Notes: generated by a model from the sequence alone, not told the origin. A DNA stretch of 47,714 nt from Chloroflexi bacterium OLB14 (GCA_001567105.1 LMZR01000071.1:1-47714), one strand, 5' to 3'; numbered from the stretch's first letter, positions 1-8,829 are shown. Program-made: numbers and translations.

Positions 1-168
1 GGCGTGGCTGGGGCTTTGGCAAAGGCTTCGGAACAGTGGGCACGGGAAAAGGGGTGTTCTGAAATGGGTTCAGATACTTGGTTAGAAAATGAGGCGGCTA
101 TTCAAGCACATAAAAAGATGGGTTACCATGAGGTGGAGCGGCTTGTGCATTTCGTCAAACAGTTGTAG
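1..168 (+). CDS. GNAT acetyltransferase, AAC(6')-like, 3' end only
   Basis: The window opens inside this gene, and 55 codons are readable in frame from base 1 to TAG at 166-168. The visible part is the C-terminal end of an acetyl-CoA dependent N-acetyltransferase. The residues EMGSDTWLENEAAIQAHKKM, followed by GYHEVERLVHF, match the typical end of aminoglycoside 6'-N-acetyltransferase-like GNAT proteins, where the family has SDT, a Glu/Asn pair, AHxxLGF and the EVER strand. The substrate cannot be read from this piece, and many such chromosomal proteins are not resistance enzymes. The acetyl-CoA binding loop lies upstream of the window. Confidence 0.7.
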   Translation, partial: GVAGALAKASEQWAREKGCSEMGSDTWLENEAAIQAHKKMGYHEVERLVHFVKQL

Positions 169-345
169 GGAAGCATGAGGTCGAAGAGGAGGTTTCAGGC
201 TGAGGCAAGGAGTGAGGCGAGTGCTTGTCAAAAGTGCTGGCTTATTTTTTTCAATCTGACATTATAATTAAGTTACATTTTTCAAGGCTTTATTTTTTAT
301 TACTATAATAGCTTTGCCAATGGCTATGTAGTACGGGTTGGTGTT
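169..345. other. Intergenic region with possible -10 elements
   Basis: This stretch has no gene. Two exact TATAAT hexamers occur, at 263-268 and 304-309, both in the direction of the kinase that starts at 346. The one at 304-309 has only a poor -35 match (TTCAAG at 281-286, 17-bp spacer). A promoter for the kinase is plausible but not proven. Confidence 0.35.
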
Positions 346-2223
346 ATGAGTCTTCGCCTTAAAGTTGCTCTGCCGTTTGTAATTTTGACCATGGTCGTCT
401 CTTTGATCGGGGTTTATGTGGTGACGCGCCTTGTAACGAGTACGTTGAATGAGCGCTTGACGAATCAGTTGTTGGAATCGGGCAGGGTGTTTTCAGATAG
501 TTTTGTAAAGCAGGAAAGTGCGCATGTAGGGTCGGCGCGTATTATTATTTATACTGATGGTTTGGCGAAGGCATTACGGGAGGAAGATCGTGAGACGGTG
601 ACTCGTTTAGCAATGCCTGTTTTTGGTGAAGCACGAATTGAAAACTTGATTTTGATTTCACCACAAGGACATGAGATTGTACATTTTTTGATTGATGAGA
701 ATGGGGATTTGGTGATAGTAAATGAGGATACGCAAGCTTCACGTTCGTTTTTGGTTGCACCTTATTTGCAACATCGTGACCCTGAGGAGGAACCGCATCG
801 TGGTTTGGGTTTGAGTTTGGTCAATAACGAGAACTATTACTTTACATCCCTGCCTGTGTCTGTGGATGGTGAGTTTAGTGGGGTAATTGTGGTAGGCACT
901 TCAATTCGTACAATTTTGCCTGCTTTTAAATCTGTAGCTTTGGCAGATATTGCATTATATCAAGGGAGTAGTGGGCAGCCGATTGCTACGACACTGGGTG
1001 GAATGGATGAAGAGACACTAAATGCACTTGAGATTTCTGCAGACGAATATACAGAGGCGCTTCATGCGCAAGAGATTGTGTATGGTGAAAATTTTAAATA
1101 TGCTGGGCGAGACTATACGGTGGCACGTGCGCCTTTGCAAATAGGCAATGATCGTATAGGTGTATTTGCTGTTATTTTACCTGCCGATTTCGTGATTGAT
1201 TTTGCTTCAAGTAATAGAACAACTTATATCATTATATTTACTGTGTTAACTTTGATTGTGATTACAATCGGTTATTTTGTTTCTCGGATGATTATTGTGC
1301 CATTGTATAAATTGGTTTATACCTCACAGGCTATTGCGAAAGGGGATTTACAATCTCGTACGGGTATTAAAAGCGACGATGAAATTGGGACATTGGCAAG
1401 TACTTTTGATGATATGACTTCAAAGTTGCAAGAGCGGACTCAACAGTTGGAAGAAGCAAATGCAACGCTTAAACAAATTGATAAGACGAAAACGAATTTT
1501 ATTCAAATTTCGGCGCATGAATTACGTACGCCTTTAACTTTGATTATGGGGTATTCTCAGATGTTGGAGCAAGATACGGAAAAAGACCCTGAGTTGAAGA
1601 AGCTAGCTTCCGGTATTCTTGAAGGTGCCGAGCGTATGTCTGATGTAGTTAACAGTATGCTGGATGTTTCGCGTATTGATAGTGATGCTTTGGTGTTGAG
1701 AAAAACTAATATTGAATTAGGAACAGTGATTAAGAAAGTAAGTAAAAGTTTTGAAACTGCTTTTGTTGAACGTAACTTAACTTTTACAACCGAAGGATTA
1801 GATAAGCTACCTACTTTTTCGGCAGACCCAGATATGTTGCAGAAAGTTTTTTATCATTTAATTATGAACGCTATTAAATATACGCCAGATGGTGGGCGAG
1901 TTAGTGTGGTTGGAAAATATCGAAATGGAAAGAAGCCACCTGAAATAGAAGTGGCAGTTGTGGATACTGGCATTGGGGTTGACCCTGCTAAGCAGGAAGT
2001 AATTTTTGAGAAATTTCATCAGACAGGGGAAGTCTTGTTACATTCTTCTGGTAAAACAAAATTCAAAGGCGGTGGACCTGGCTTAGGCTTGGCAATTGCG
2101 CGTGGGATTGTGCAGGCGCATGGCGGAAAGATTTGGGTGGAAAGTAAGGGGTATAATGAGAATAAGCTATATGGTAGTAAGTTTATTATTTCACTGCCAG
2201 TGCAAAAAGAGAGAGATGTATGA
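346..2223 (+). CDS. Membrane sensor histidine kinase (extracytoplasmic sensor, HAMP, HisKA, HATPase)
   Basis: This 625-residue protein is an inner-membrane sensor kinase. One transmembrane helix lies at about residues 7-29. An extracytoplasmic sensing region follows (about 30-288, probably a Cache-like fold by length and position). A second helix is at about 291-313, a HAMP linker at about 315-365, a short coiled coil, and then the HisKA domain. The phosphoacceptor is H391 in HELRTPL. The ATPase domain has its N box around N508 (NAIKYTPDGG), DTGIG at 540-544 and a glycine-rich GGGPGLGLAIARG lid. All catalytic boxes look intact. No response regulator lies next to it. Its stop overlaps the start of the following Thr/Pro-rich membrane protein by 4 bases, so that protein is the likely functional partner. 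Confidence 0.9.
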   Translation: MSLRLKVALPFVILTMVVSLIGVYVVTRLVTSTLNERLTNQLLESGRVFSDSFVKQESAHVGSARIIIYTDGLAKALREEDRETVTRLAMPVFGEARIENLILISPQGHEIVHFLIDENGDLVIVNEDTQASRSFLVAPYLQHRDPEEEPHRGLGLSLVNNENYYFTSLPVSVDGEFSGVIVVGTSIRTILPAFKSVALADIALYQGSSGQPIATTLGGMDEETLNALEISADEYTEALHAQEIVYGENFKYAGRDYTVARAPLQIGNDRIGVFAVILPADFVIDFASSNRTTYIIIFTVLTLIVITIGYFVSRMIIVPLYKLVYTSQAIAKGDLQSRTGIKSDDEIGTLASTFDDMTSKLQERTQQLEEANATLKQIDKTKTNFIQISAHELRTPLTLIMGYSQMLEQDTEKDPELKKLASGILEGAERMSDVVNSMLDVSRIDSDALVLRKTNIELGTVIKKVSKSFETAFVERNLTFTTEGLDKLPTFSADPDMLQKVFYHLIMNAIKYTPDGGRVSVVGKYRNGKKPPEIEVAVVDTGIGVDPAKQEVIFEKFHQTGEVLLHSSGKTKFKGGGPGLGLAIARGIVQAHGGKIWVESKGYNENKLYGSKFIISLPVQKERDV

Positions 2224-3404
2224 ACGTGCCAAATCATGAACGTCGCGATTGGAGCATAGTTGTTTTTATTATTCCACTTGGAATTATATTAATTATGCTT
2301 GTAGGTCAACTTGCGATTCGGATATTCCCGAATTGGAGTGTTATTGCTAACATGCGCTCTGGCTTAGACCCTGAATTTGCTTCGGGTCAACCGGCTTCTT
2401 CATTATTGCAACCGCTTTCACCTCAGATTCTTACGCCCATGTTTTGGGCTGAGACTTATTTAACACCTGGTTCTGGGGAGATTTCATTCCCACCTTTTGT
2501 TATTTTAGAGCCGACAAATACTCCTACTGCTACACCTGCTTCTCCATCACCATCTCCAACAACGCCAGCGCCAACAGCTACTACCCCTGCACCTAGTGTT
2601 ACAGTTACATATACCTCTACTTCAACGCCTAATCCAACTGATGATGATAATGAGCCAACACCAACTGCTACCACTCCTTCTCCAACTGCTACAAGTACTG
2701 TAACAGTTACACCTACTAGCACATCTACATCCACGCCGACTGCTACATCCACATCCACACCTACATCTACATCTACATCAACTCCTACCTCTACTCCTAC
2801 ATCTACTAGCACGCCTACTGCAACACCTACAGGGACACCTTCTACTCCAGATTCATCTTGGACGTTAGTTCCACCACCTACAGAAATTGGGACAAGTACA
2901 CCTGATGGAAATATTGGACAAATTGTTGATGGCACCTATGTAGTACTTAATTTTTCAAGTTCTCCTATTGTTGTTAATGCAACCCCTGATAATTTCTATG
3001 ATTTGATCTTTTATGAAAATTTATACGATTTTAATTCTGTCCAAATAGATAATATTGGAATCGGCATTACAAATGATATTAATTCTGGTTATTATGAAGT
3101 TTTTCATTGGGGGAATAATCAGCCTGATACCAATACGAATGCAGATGTTACTGTATTGCCGCAAGATGTGAGTTGCATGCCAGCAGGCTCTGAATGTGAT
3201 AATTATGAAATCCCGACTAATAACTTATATCCAAACCCTGGTACAGGGATATTAATTGATGTTGATACTGCTCCTGCTGCGCCGCCTCCTGGTAGTTATA
3301 ATTATGTTGTAGTGTTTGCTCCAACAACTGGAGGTTCGGGGGATAATGCACAAGTGGATGCAATTGTAGTAACAGAAGTTCCTTTACCAACGCCAACACC
3401 ATAA
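2220..3404 (+). CDS. Membrane-anchored protein with long Thr/Pro/Ser-rich linker, function unknown
   Basis: The ATG overlaps the kinase stop codon (ATGA), which implies translational coupling. The 394-residue product has one N-terminal signal-anchor helix (about residues 13-35) and a short region up to about 95. Next comes a low-complexity tract of about 115 residues built from TPT, TST and PSPT units. A C-terminal domain of about 170 residues (about 220-390) starts near GQIVDGTYVVLNF and contains FYDLIFYEN and a Cys pair in VSCMPAGSECDNYE. Linkers of this kind usually hold a globular domain away from the cell surface. I do not recognise the C-terminal domain. Its coupling to a sensor kinase suggests a role in an envelope signal, but that is inference. 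Confidence 0.75.
   Translation: MNVPNHERRDWSIVVFIIPLGIILIMLVGQLAIRIFPNWSVIANMRSGLDPEFASGQPASSLLQPLSPQILTPMFWAETYLTPGSGEISFPPFVILEPTNTPTATPASPSPSPTTPAPTATTPAPSVTVTYTSTSTPNPTDDDNEPTPTATTPSPTATSTVTVTPTSTSTSTPTATSTSTPTSTSTSTPTSTPTSTSTPTATPTGTPSTPDSSWTLVPPPTEIGTSTPDGNIGQIVDGTYVVLNFSSSPIVVNATPDNFYDLIFYENLYDFNSVQIDNIGIGITNDINSGYYEVFHWGNNQPDTNTNADVTVLPQDVSCMPAGSECDNYEIPTNNLYPNPGTGILIDVDTAPAAPPPGSYNYVVVFAPTTGGSGDNAQVDAIVVTEVPLPTPTP
2521..2850 (+). repeat. Degenerate tandem repeat encoding the Thr/Pro linker
   Basis: Short units related to ACATCTACATCC and ACTCCTAC are repeated imperfectly across this tract, which encodes the TPT/TST linker. The same strand bias creates a long open frame on the reverse strand, translating to Val/Asp/Gly repeats, which is an artefact. 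Tracts like this can change length by slippage. Confidence 0.7.
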
Positions 3405-3407
3405 ATG

Positions 3408-3439
3408 AAAAAAGAGACTGATTAATCAGTCTCTTTTTT
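3408..3439 (+). terminator. Intrinsic terminator after the Thr/Pro-rich protein
   Basis: A perfect 32-bp palindrome with arms AAAAAAGAGACTGATT and AATCAGTCTCTTTTTT starts 3 bases after the stop codon. It ends in a T run and separates the kinase operon from radC. Confidence 0.9.
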
Positions 3440-3461
3440 ATAAATATTGTAAAATGTATTT

Positions 3462-4172
3462 ATGACTGAATCTACTCAAAACCCTAAACCAACTTATCGT
3501 ATTGCAGATTTGCATGAATCAGATCGTCCGCGCGAGAGATTGGAAGCGTTGGGACCTCAGGTATTGACCAATGCTGAATTAATAGCCATCCTGCTGAGGG
3601 TCGGAGTAAGAGGCGAAAATGCAGTTGAAGTGGGGCAGAGGTTATTGAAAGTTTTTGGAGGTATCCAAGGTTTACATCGCGCTCCATTCAAAGAGTTGAT
3701 GAATCAACACGGTATGGGCGAAGCAAAAGCATCTCAAATTAAAGCGGCAATTGAATTAGGACGAAGGCTGAGTGTGGAAGCCCCTGAAGAAAAATTTGTT
3801 ATCAATAGCCCAGCAGATGCGGCAGGTTTAGTGCAATATGAAATGTCGGCATTGGAGCAGGAACATTTGCGAGTAATTTTGTTAGATAGAAGAAATAAAG
3901 TTTTAGAAATTGTGGAAGTGTATAAAGGCTCGGTGAATTCGTCTCAAGTGCGGGTGGGCGAATTGTTCAAAGAGGCAATTCGCGCTAATGCTTCGTCTTT
4001 GATTGTGACACATAATCACCCCAGTGGAGACCCAACGCCTAGCCCCGATGATGTGGCTGTGACTCGAGCAATTGTGCAAGCAGGTAAGTTGTTAGATATT
4101 GATGTATTAGATCATTTAGTGATTGGTGCAGGGAAATTTGTTTCGCTGAAAGAAAAAGGTTTGGGGTTTTAG
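3462..4172 (+). CDS. radC: RadC family protein (JAB/MPN domain)
   Basis: This 236-residue protein has the family's usual length. The N-terminal half carries a helix-hairpin-helix-like region ([14 protein letters not shown], then [14 protein letters not shown]). The C-terminal half is the JAB/JAMM metal-binding domain, with H184-x-H186-P-S-G-D190 and the preceding [12 protein letters not shown] strand. The name comes from an old DNA-repair assignment, and the biochemical role of RadC proteins remains uncertain. It is a single gene after a terminator. A TAAAAT hexamer at 3450-3455 lies only 6 bases before the ATG and no Shine-Dalgarno is visible, so the mRNA may be leaderless. It converges on the acylphosphatase gene with a gap of 6 bases. 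Confidence 0.92.
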   Translation: MTESTQNPKPTYRIADLHESDRPRERLEALGPQVLTNAELIAILLRVGVRGENAVEVGQRLLKVFGGIQGLHRAPFKELMNQHGMGEAKASQIKAAIELGRRLSVEAPEEKFVINSPADAAGLVQYEMSALEQEHLRVILLDRRNKVLEIVEVYKGSVNSSQVRVGELFKEAIRANASSLIVTHNHPSGDPTPSPDDVAVTRAIVQAGKLLDIDVLDHLVIGAGKFVSLKEKGLGF

Positions 4173-4178
4173 GAAAAT

Positions 4179-4490
4179 TTAGATACTATAAAATGCTTTC
4201 TTAACATGAAAGCCAGATAGTTCTCCAGTTGGTTCTTCATATTCTATTTTCGCTTCATCTACACGAGCAAGGCTTGGTCCTTGTTTTACAATTTCTATAA
4301 ATCTTGCAATGCTTTGCCGTTTGCCTTCTCCTACAGTTTCTACGCAATCATGGTCAAAATTGCGTACCCAGCCAAAGATGCCCAACTGTAAAGCCTGATA
4401 TTCGACATGTGCACGAAAGCCCACTTTTTGCACACGCCCTTTTACCCAAATATGTACACGGATAATTTCATTTGGATTATTGTTTTCCAT
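4179..4490 (-). CDS. acyP: Acylphosphatase
   Basis: This 103-residue protein hydrolyses carboxyl-phosphate bonds in acyl phosphates. The family motifs are present: the phosphate-binding loop with catalytic Arg (KGRVQKVGFRAHV) and the catalytic Asn strand (GWVRNFDHDCVETVGEG). The ATG at 4490 is chosen over one 16 codons upstream. It has GGAG at a good distance, gives the normal start just before the first beta strand (IRVHIWVKGRV) and fits the usual length of about 90-100. The gene overlaps the 3' end of the upstream peptidase gene by 14 bases, so the two are probably co-transcribed. Confidence 0.92.
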   Translation of the reverse strand: MENNNPNEIIRVHIWVKGRVQKVGFRAHVEYQALQLGIFGWVRNFDHDCVETVGEGKRQSIARFIEIVKQGPSLARVDEAKIEYEEPTGELSGFHVKKAFYSI

Positions 4491-5691
4491 TTTTTCTCCT
4501 TTGGCGCAACATGTCAATGGCGCTCCATAATGGCACAATTAATACCAGCATCATTAATAATATAAATGGTAATAGATTTCTAAGTGCCACACCTGCCACG
4601 TTTTGACCTATCTTCGTCTCGCGCCAGCGTTGGTCTAATTGACTTAGCGGTAAGCCTAAGGCTTGCGTGGCGCCTAACTCACAATTAAAGCCTTCGCTAT
4701 AAGCACCCATCAAGCGTGATAAACCAGAAGTACCAAAAGAATCGCGAATGTAGGTGACAAAAGATTGGGATTGAGCATAAGCTAAAAAAGCAGAACCAGC
4801 ATCGGTCGGGAAAGAAGCGCATAAGTCAGTTAGTGGGATTAATGAATCATCTTCACTAGCAATTTGCATGGCGCGGGCATAATCGGGGTTGGCATAACCC
4901 TCTGCCATCGAAGCGATACCTTCAATCAACCAAGCAGGTTGACGTTGATAATTCCCTGCTAGCGAGCGATACAATAAAACGTGAGTCAATTCATGCGGAA
5001 TTTTTGTTTCCATTTCTATACGTTGATTTGAACCTGGCGGAATCGCAACCAATACTACACCTAATTCTGGGTGTGCATGTGCGCCAACCCATTCGTTACT
5101 GCTAGCTAATAAGGTGCTTTGTAAATCGCTGACATTAGAATAAATATAAATATCTAGCGGGTTATCAAATGAAATCGGAATAAAATCACGCATGGCTAAA
5201 ATGCCAGCACCTGCCACATCTAACGCTGCCGCGCCAAAGGCATCATCACCTGCATACCAGTTAATGGTAATGTTAACTTTGCTCACCTGACGCCACGGAA
5301 AACGATCATCAAAATACTGAAATTTTATTGGGTCACTAGTATATGTAACGCCATCACTTAATGTGGCTTGAAACCAAAATAAAACCCAACTAAACGGCGC
5401 AAAAGCATTTTGGCTTGCATCGTAAACAAAACTAACTGCCCCATTTTCACCAACTTGTAACGGCTCCACGCGGGTTACTTCTTCATTCACTTCTCGAAAT
5501 AATAATGAAGCCTGTTGAATTGGAAGTGATGATTTTATATTAGCTGTAAATTTAATAGATTGACCAAATGTCACTACTACTCCAGCATTCTCGACTACGA
5601 TTCCTCCCTGACCTGAAACTGGGTACGGCTTCGTAAACAGGGCGACTACACTGATAGCGATGATGATTTTGATGATGCGCGAATAAAACAT
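4477..5691 (-). CDS. Secreted, membrane-anchored MA-type metallopeptidase
   Basis: This 404-residue protein has an N-terminal signal peptide (about residues 5-27, ending near VSGQ). A beta-rich region follows (about 30-135), then a zinc peptidase domain with HELTH at 233-237. E257 in AWLIEGIA is the likely third zinc ligand, as in gluzincin peptidases of the MA-like group. A C-terminal helix at about 370-392 is followed by a basic tail, so the protein probably sits on the outer face of the membrane. The substrate is unknown. It is the first gene of a two-gene unit with the overlapping acylphosphatase. Confidence 0.82.
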   Translation of the reverse strand: MFYSRIIKIIIAISVVALFTKPYPVSGQGGIVVENAGVVVTFGQSIKFTANIKSSLPIQQASLLFREVNEEVTRVEPLQVGENGAVSFVYDASQNAFAPFSWVLFWFQATLSDGVTYTSDPIKFQYFDDRFPWRQVSKVNITINWYAGDDAFGAAALDVAGAGILAMRDFIPISFDNPLDIYIYSNVSDLQSTLLASSNEWVGAHAHPELGVVLVAIPPGSNQRIEMETKIPHELTHVLLYRSLAGNYQRQPAWLIEGIASMAEGYANPDYARAMQIASEDDSLIPLTDLCASFPTDAGSAFLAYAQSQSFVTYIRDSFGTSGLSRLMGAYSEGFNCELGATQALGLPLSQLDQRWRETKIGQNVAGVALRNLLPFILLMMLVLIVPLWSAIDMLRQRRKNGKQ

Positions 5692-5712
5692 TTGTTACCT
5701 CAATTAAGTACA

Positions 5713-5728
5713 GCAAGATTTATCTTGC
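5713..5728. repeat. Short palindrome GCAAGAT-TT-ATCTTGC
   Basis: A 7-bp perfect stem with a 2-base centre. Its 14-base core CAAGATTTATCTTG is identical to that in the element at 28814-28868 and closely related to the terminator at 7464-7488. It is a dispersed palindromic repeat lying just upstream of the peptidase start. Confidence 0.55.
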
Positions 5729-5746
5729 AATTATTACCTTATTGCT

Positions 5747-5769
5747 CTCGCCGCCGTCTCGGCGGCGAG
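5747..5769. terminator. GC-rich hairpin between AEC transporter and peptidase genes
   Basis: Perfect 10-bp arms CTCGCCGCCG and CGGCGGCGAG with loop TCT lie 9 bases beyond the AEC stop codon. On the minus strand no T run follows, so termination strength is uncertain. It may be a stabilising 3' hairpin or a weak terminator. Confidence 0.55.
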
Positions 5770-5777
5770 GATATTTT

Positions 5778-6696
5778 TTATCTTAACAAATAAACAATCA
5801 ATGGCGTTAACGTTAGCGGACTTAATATCGTGCCAACAAAAACAATAGCAGTGACCAATGATGATTCCAAGTGATATTCATTCGCCACAACTGTTGTTGC
5901 AACTGCGGCAGGCATGGCGGCTTGAAATACATTGGCTTGCTTTTGAAAACTTTCAAAACCAAACAGGCTGGCAAGAATTAATCCAACAAGTGGGGCGATT
6001 AATAATTTTGTAGCCACGCCAACACTCAATGCCCGAAAATTATTTGACCATTCTATTTTCGTCAATTCTAAACCGAGCAACACAATCATGGATGGGATGG
6101 CTCCATTGGCGGCGATGTCTATCGTGCGGGCTACTGGAATTGGAATTTGAAAGCCTGTTAATTTAACAATCAATGCCAAAACTACTCCATATAAAGCAGG
6201 CACTTTGAATAACCCCAGTATAGCGGATTTCAAGTCTGAATGCCCAAGTGAGGCAATCACAACACCAGCCGTGTTAAATAAAAAGAGAAGTGGTCACAAA
6301 AAAGATAGAAGCAATAGCCAATGCTTCATCCCCAAAGGCAAATTTGACGGCAGGTAAACCATAATTGCCTGAGTTACCAAAGCCAACAGTGAGAATGACT
6401 GCTAGTAAATGAGTGCGCTCTAGTTTGAAAATTTTCCCGACAATCCAAGCAATGATTCCCATGCTGAAAATAAATATAGCAGTGAAACCAAATGTGGAAA
6501 TAGCTTGTTTAAAATTCAAATTACTCGTTGCCAACAAGTTGAAAACTAATAATGGACTAAAAATATAAAATACAACTCGCCCGATAGTGCGTGAATCCAC
6601 GGTTAAAGTTTTTCCAACGATATAGCCCGCACTGGCGATTAATAAAATAGGCAGTAAGTTATTTGCAAATGTGTTGAGGAGTTCGGAGAAAGACAT
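5778..6696 (-). pseudogene. AEC (auxin efflux carrier) family transporter, interrupted by a +1 frameshift
   Basis: Two adjacent open frames (6696-6274 and 6260-5778) are the N- and C-terminal halves of one AEC family permease. The first half has helices such as LLPILLIASAGYIVGK, and NSGNYGLPAVKFAFG is a family signature near the middle. The second half has IPSMIVLLGLELT and a final helix near the C-terminus. Removing one A from the run at 6280-6284 (plus strand) joins them into a 305-residue protein, the normal family length, reading VTTSLLFNTAGVVIASLGH. Members move small organic solutes; the substrate is unknown. The gene is either freshly inactivated or carries an assembly error, since nothing else in it is decayed. 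Confidence 0.85.
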
Positions 6697-7016
6697 AGAA
6701 TGAGATTATAAACCGATGTGATATTCTTATAATCCCGTAGGATGGAATGATTCTAGAAATTGAAATATAGATTCCAAATCCTGTAGGGATGACATAAGTT
6801 GAAATTCTAGGATGCTTGCGGATTTTTCAAAGTAAGTTAAAAAACAGAAGAAAGGTTTAACGCGAATTCCGCGAATATGCGAATGTCGCGAATTTTAATG
6901 ATTTTGTTTGCGAATTTCGCTCTTTCGCGCTTTTCGCATTAAGTTTTTTGTACTTTAAGAAAGTTTCTCTATGACACTTATTTCGGTAGGCTCAATGCAA
7001 TATCTTTGGATGGAAA
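6697..7016. other. Intergenic region rich in short repeats
   Basis: There is no gene in these 320 bases. It holds two copies of a CCxGTAGGGATG-like word (6732-6744, with one G fewer, and 6776-6792) and the GCGAAT-rich inverted-repeat element at 6857-6942. The rest is AT-rich and shows nothing recognisable. Confidence 0.6.
6857..6942. repeat. GCGAAT/ATTCGC-rich inverted-repeat element
   Basis: The ends TTAACGCGAA (6857-6866) and TTCGCATTAA (6933-6942) are inverted repeats with one mismatch. Between them GCGAA words recur on the left half and TTCGC words on the right half, so the whole 86 bp can fold into a long imperfect hairpin. It looks like a small non-coding palindromic element and has no ORF. 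Confidence 0.55.
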
Positions 7017-7448
7017 TTATTTCAACCTGATTAACATTTCCTGTAAACCATCTGGATAAAGTGGAACGCCTGCATTAAAACTTTCAATCTCTTTCCAGAC
7101 TGCCTTAAATTTACTTGCATCATCTTCCATGCCTAGTATTTCGGATTGTTGATATAGATGTGCTTTGACAAATTCGCCGTCATACACTTGCACAATTTCG
7201 TGACCCATGTTTCCATCAAAAACAAAAATATTTTCGATCGTGCCGAGATAATCAAGATTTGTAACTTCTGCTTTTATCTCTTCCATGATTTCACGTTTCA
7301 CAGTTTCTGCTGATTTTTCGCCAAACTCAATTCCACCACCAAGCGGACGATAAAACGATTGATTTTTTACTGGGTCAAAACCTTCGGCTACTAAAATTTT
7401 ATTTTCATTTCGAAAAATACAAATAGCAATCACTCGAATACGATTCAT
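7017..7448 (-). CDS. Nudix hydrolase
   Basis: This 143-residue single-domain protein belongs to a family that hydrolyses nucleoside diphosphates linked to another moiety, using Mg2+. The Nudix box is complete: G-x5-E-x7-R-E-x2-E-E (GGGIEFGEKSAETVKREIME, then EIKAEV). The N-terminal strand RVIAICIFRNENKILVAEG is typical. The substrate cannot be read from sequence. The ATG is preceded by GAGGAAAC. It follows miaB on the same strand but is separated from it by a terminator-like hairpin, so it may depend partly on readthrough. Confidence 0.88.
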   Translation of the reverse strand: MNRIRVIAICIFRNENKILVAEGFDPVKNQSFYRPLGGGIEFGEKSAETVKREIMEEIKAEVTNLDYLGTIENIFVFDGNMGHEIVQVYDGEFVKAHLYQQSEILGMEDDASKFKAVWKEIESFNAGVPLYPDGLQEMLIRLK

Positions 7449-7463
7449 GTTTCCTCAAAAAAA

Positions 7464-7488
7464 TAGAGCAAGATAACATCTTGCTCTA
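7464..7488 (-). terminator. Intrinsic terminator after miaB
   Basis: Arms TAGAGCAAGAT and ATCTTGCTCTA are perfect 11-bp complements with a 3-base loop. On the minus strand they are followed by a run of seven T. The hairpin includes the miaB stop codon. Its core is related to the dispersed GCAAGAT palindromes. Confidence 0.8.
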
Positions 7489-8829
7489 TAAAGTAATCAA
7501 TTCAGGTTGCTTGTGCATCACCGCTTGCATTGACCATGGACCCGTCCATGTGATTGTGACGGGGATAATTTTCCCGCGTAAGTCTTCGTTTGATTCAACG
7601 AAGACTAATTTGTTTGTTGGAGTTCGTCCGCGCCAGCGATCTTTCACCTTTTCTTCAAACAACACATCCACTTTTTCGCCGAGATATTTTTTGTTGATTT
7701 CATCTACAATTTTTTCTTGCAAATCATCTAACTCATGTAAACGGCGTAGTTTATCTTCTTCGGGAACATTATCGTCCATGCGGCGAGCGGCGACAGTACC
7801 CTCTCGAACGGAGTAACGAGCCAAATGAGCAACATCAAGTTTCAGGTCAGATAAGAGGCGATAAGTTTCCATATATTGTTCTTCGGTTTCGCCAGGGAAT
7901 CCAACGATGATATCAGTCGCGATTGAACAATCAGGAATTTGTTTGCGAATCTTTGCAATCAAATCACGATATTGCTGTTGAGTGTATCCGCGTTTCATGT
8001 TTGATAAAACTTCATCATCACCTGCTTGAATGGGTAACTCGATGTGTGGCATTACACGCGGAAGTTCAGCAATGGCTTGAATTAAATCATCATCAAAATA
8101 ATTTGGATGCGAAGTTAAAAAGCGAATGCGTTCAACACCTTCAATATCATGAATGATGCGCAGAAGCCCAGCCAGATTTGGACCATCGGGAATATCTTTT
8201 CCATAACGATCAACAATTTGACCAAGCAATGTAATTTCTTTTACGCCTTGTTTTGCCAGCGAACGAATTTCAGAAACAATATCACCAACATGACGCGAAC
8301 GTTCAATGCCACGTTTATAAGGGATGATGCAAAATGTGCAAGCATGTGAACATCCATACACAATTGGCACATGCGCTGTAATTAACTTGCCTTGTTCAGC
8401 AACAGGCAAAATTAATTCATCATCCATCATCAAAAAGCGGCGCGTGGTTTCAGAATTTTCAAGCGAACGAATTTCACCTTGTGTTAAATGTGAAATCAAC
8501 GGACCTGGGTCTGAAGGTGGTGAGAACACATCCACAAATGGAAGTTTGGCGCGTAATTTTTCTGCGCCACGCACACCCACCATACAACCCATCACATTGA
8601 TTACTAAATTCGGGTTTTTCTTTTTCAACGGTGCAAGTGAAGTCACCCGCCCCATGGCTTTATCTTCCGCTTGTTGGCGCACCACGCACGTGTTCAACAC
8701 AATCACATCGGCTTCTTCGATGGTTTCGGTTAACGTATATCCAAGATGTTCAAGCGATGAACCAACTCGTTGCGAATCGGCTACATTCATTTGACATCCT
8801 TCTGTCCAGATATGATATTTCAAATTCAT
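7486..8829 (-). CDS. miaB: tRNA-2-methylthio-N6-dimethylallyladenosine synthase MiaB
   Basis: A 447-residue radical SAM methylthiotransferase that adds a methylthio group to i6A37 of tRNAs reading UNN codons. The N-terminal UPF0004 domain carries the auxiliary cluster cysteines C12, C48 and C82. The radical SAM domain has C160-x3-C164-x2-C167 (YGCSHACTFCIIPYKRG), and a C-terminal TRAM domain covers about residues 370-440. The start MNLKYHIWTEGCQMN and the length agree with MiaB rather than RimO or MtaB. The isopentenyl transferase MiaA needed before it is not in the window. The gene appears to have its own transcript, ending at the hairpin at 7464-7488. Confidence 0.93.
   Translation of the reverse strand: MNLKYHIWTEGCQMNVADSQRVGSSLEHLGYTLTETIEEADVIVLNTCVVRQQAEDKAMGRVTSLAPLKKKNPNLVINVMGCMVGVRGAEKLRAKLPFVDVFSPPSDPGPLISHLTQGEIRSLENSETTRRFLMMDDELILPVAEQGKLITAHVPIVYGCSHACTFCIIPYKRGIERSRHVGDIVSEIRSLAKQGVKEITLLGQIVDRYGKDIPDGPNLAGLLRIIHDIEGVERIRFLTSHPNYFDDDLIQAIAELPRVMPHIELPIQAGDDEVLSNMKRGYTQQQYRDLIAKIRKQIPDCSIATDIIVGFPGETEEQYMETYRLLSDLKLDVAHLARYSVREGTVAARRMDDNVPEEDKLRRLHELDDLQEKIVDEINKKYLGEKVDVLFEEKVKDRWRGRTPTNKLVFVESNEDLRGKIIPVTITWTGPWSMQAVMHKQPELITL

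Noticed and set aside
2456..2935. A 159-codon reverse-strand ORF of Val, Asp and Gly repeats
   Set aside because: It is the mirror of the Thr/Pro-rich linker codons on the plus strand, with no ribosome site and no domain.
8324..8794. A 156-codon plus-strand ORF inside miaB
   Set aside because: It is antisense to a strongly supported gene, its composition is unlike a protein, and it lacks a ribosome site.
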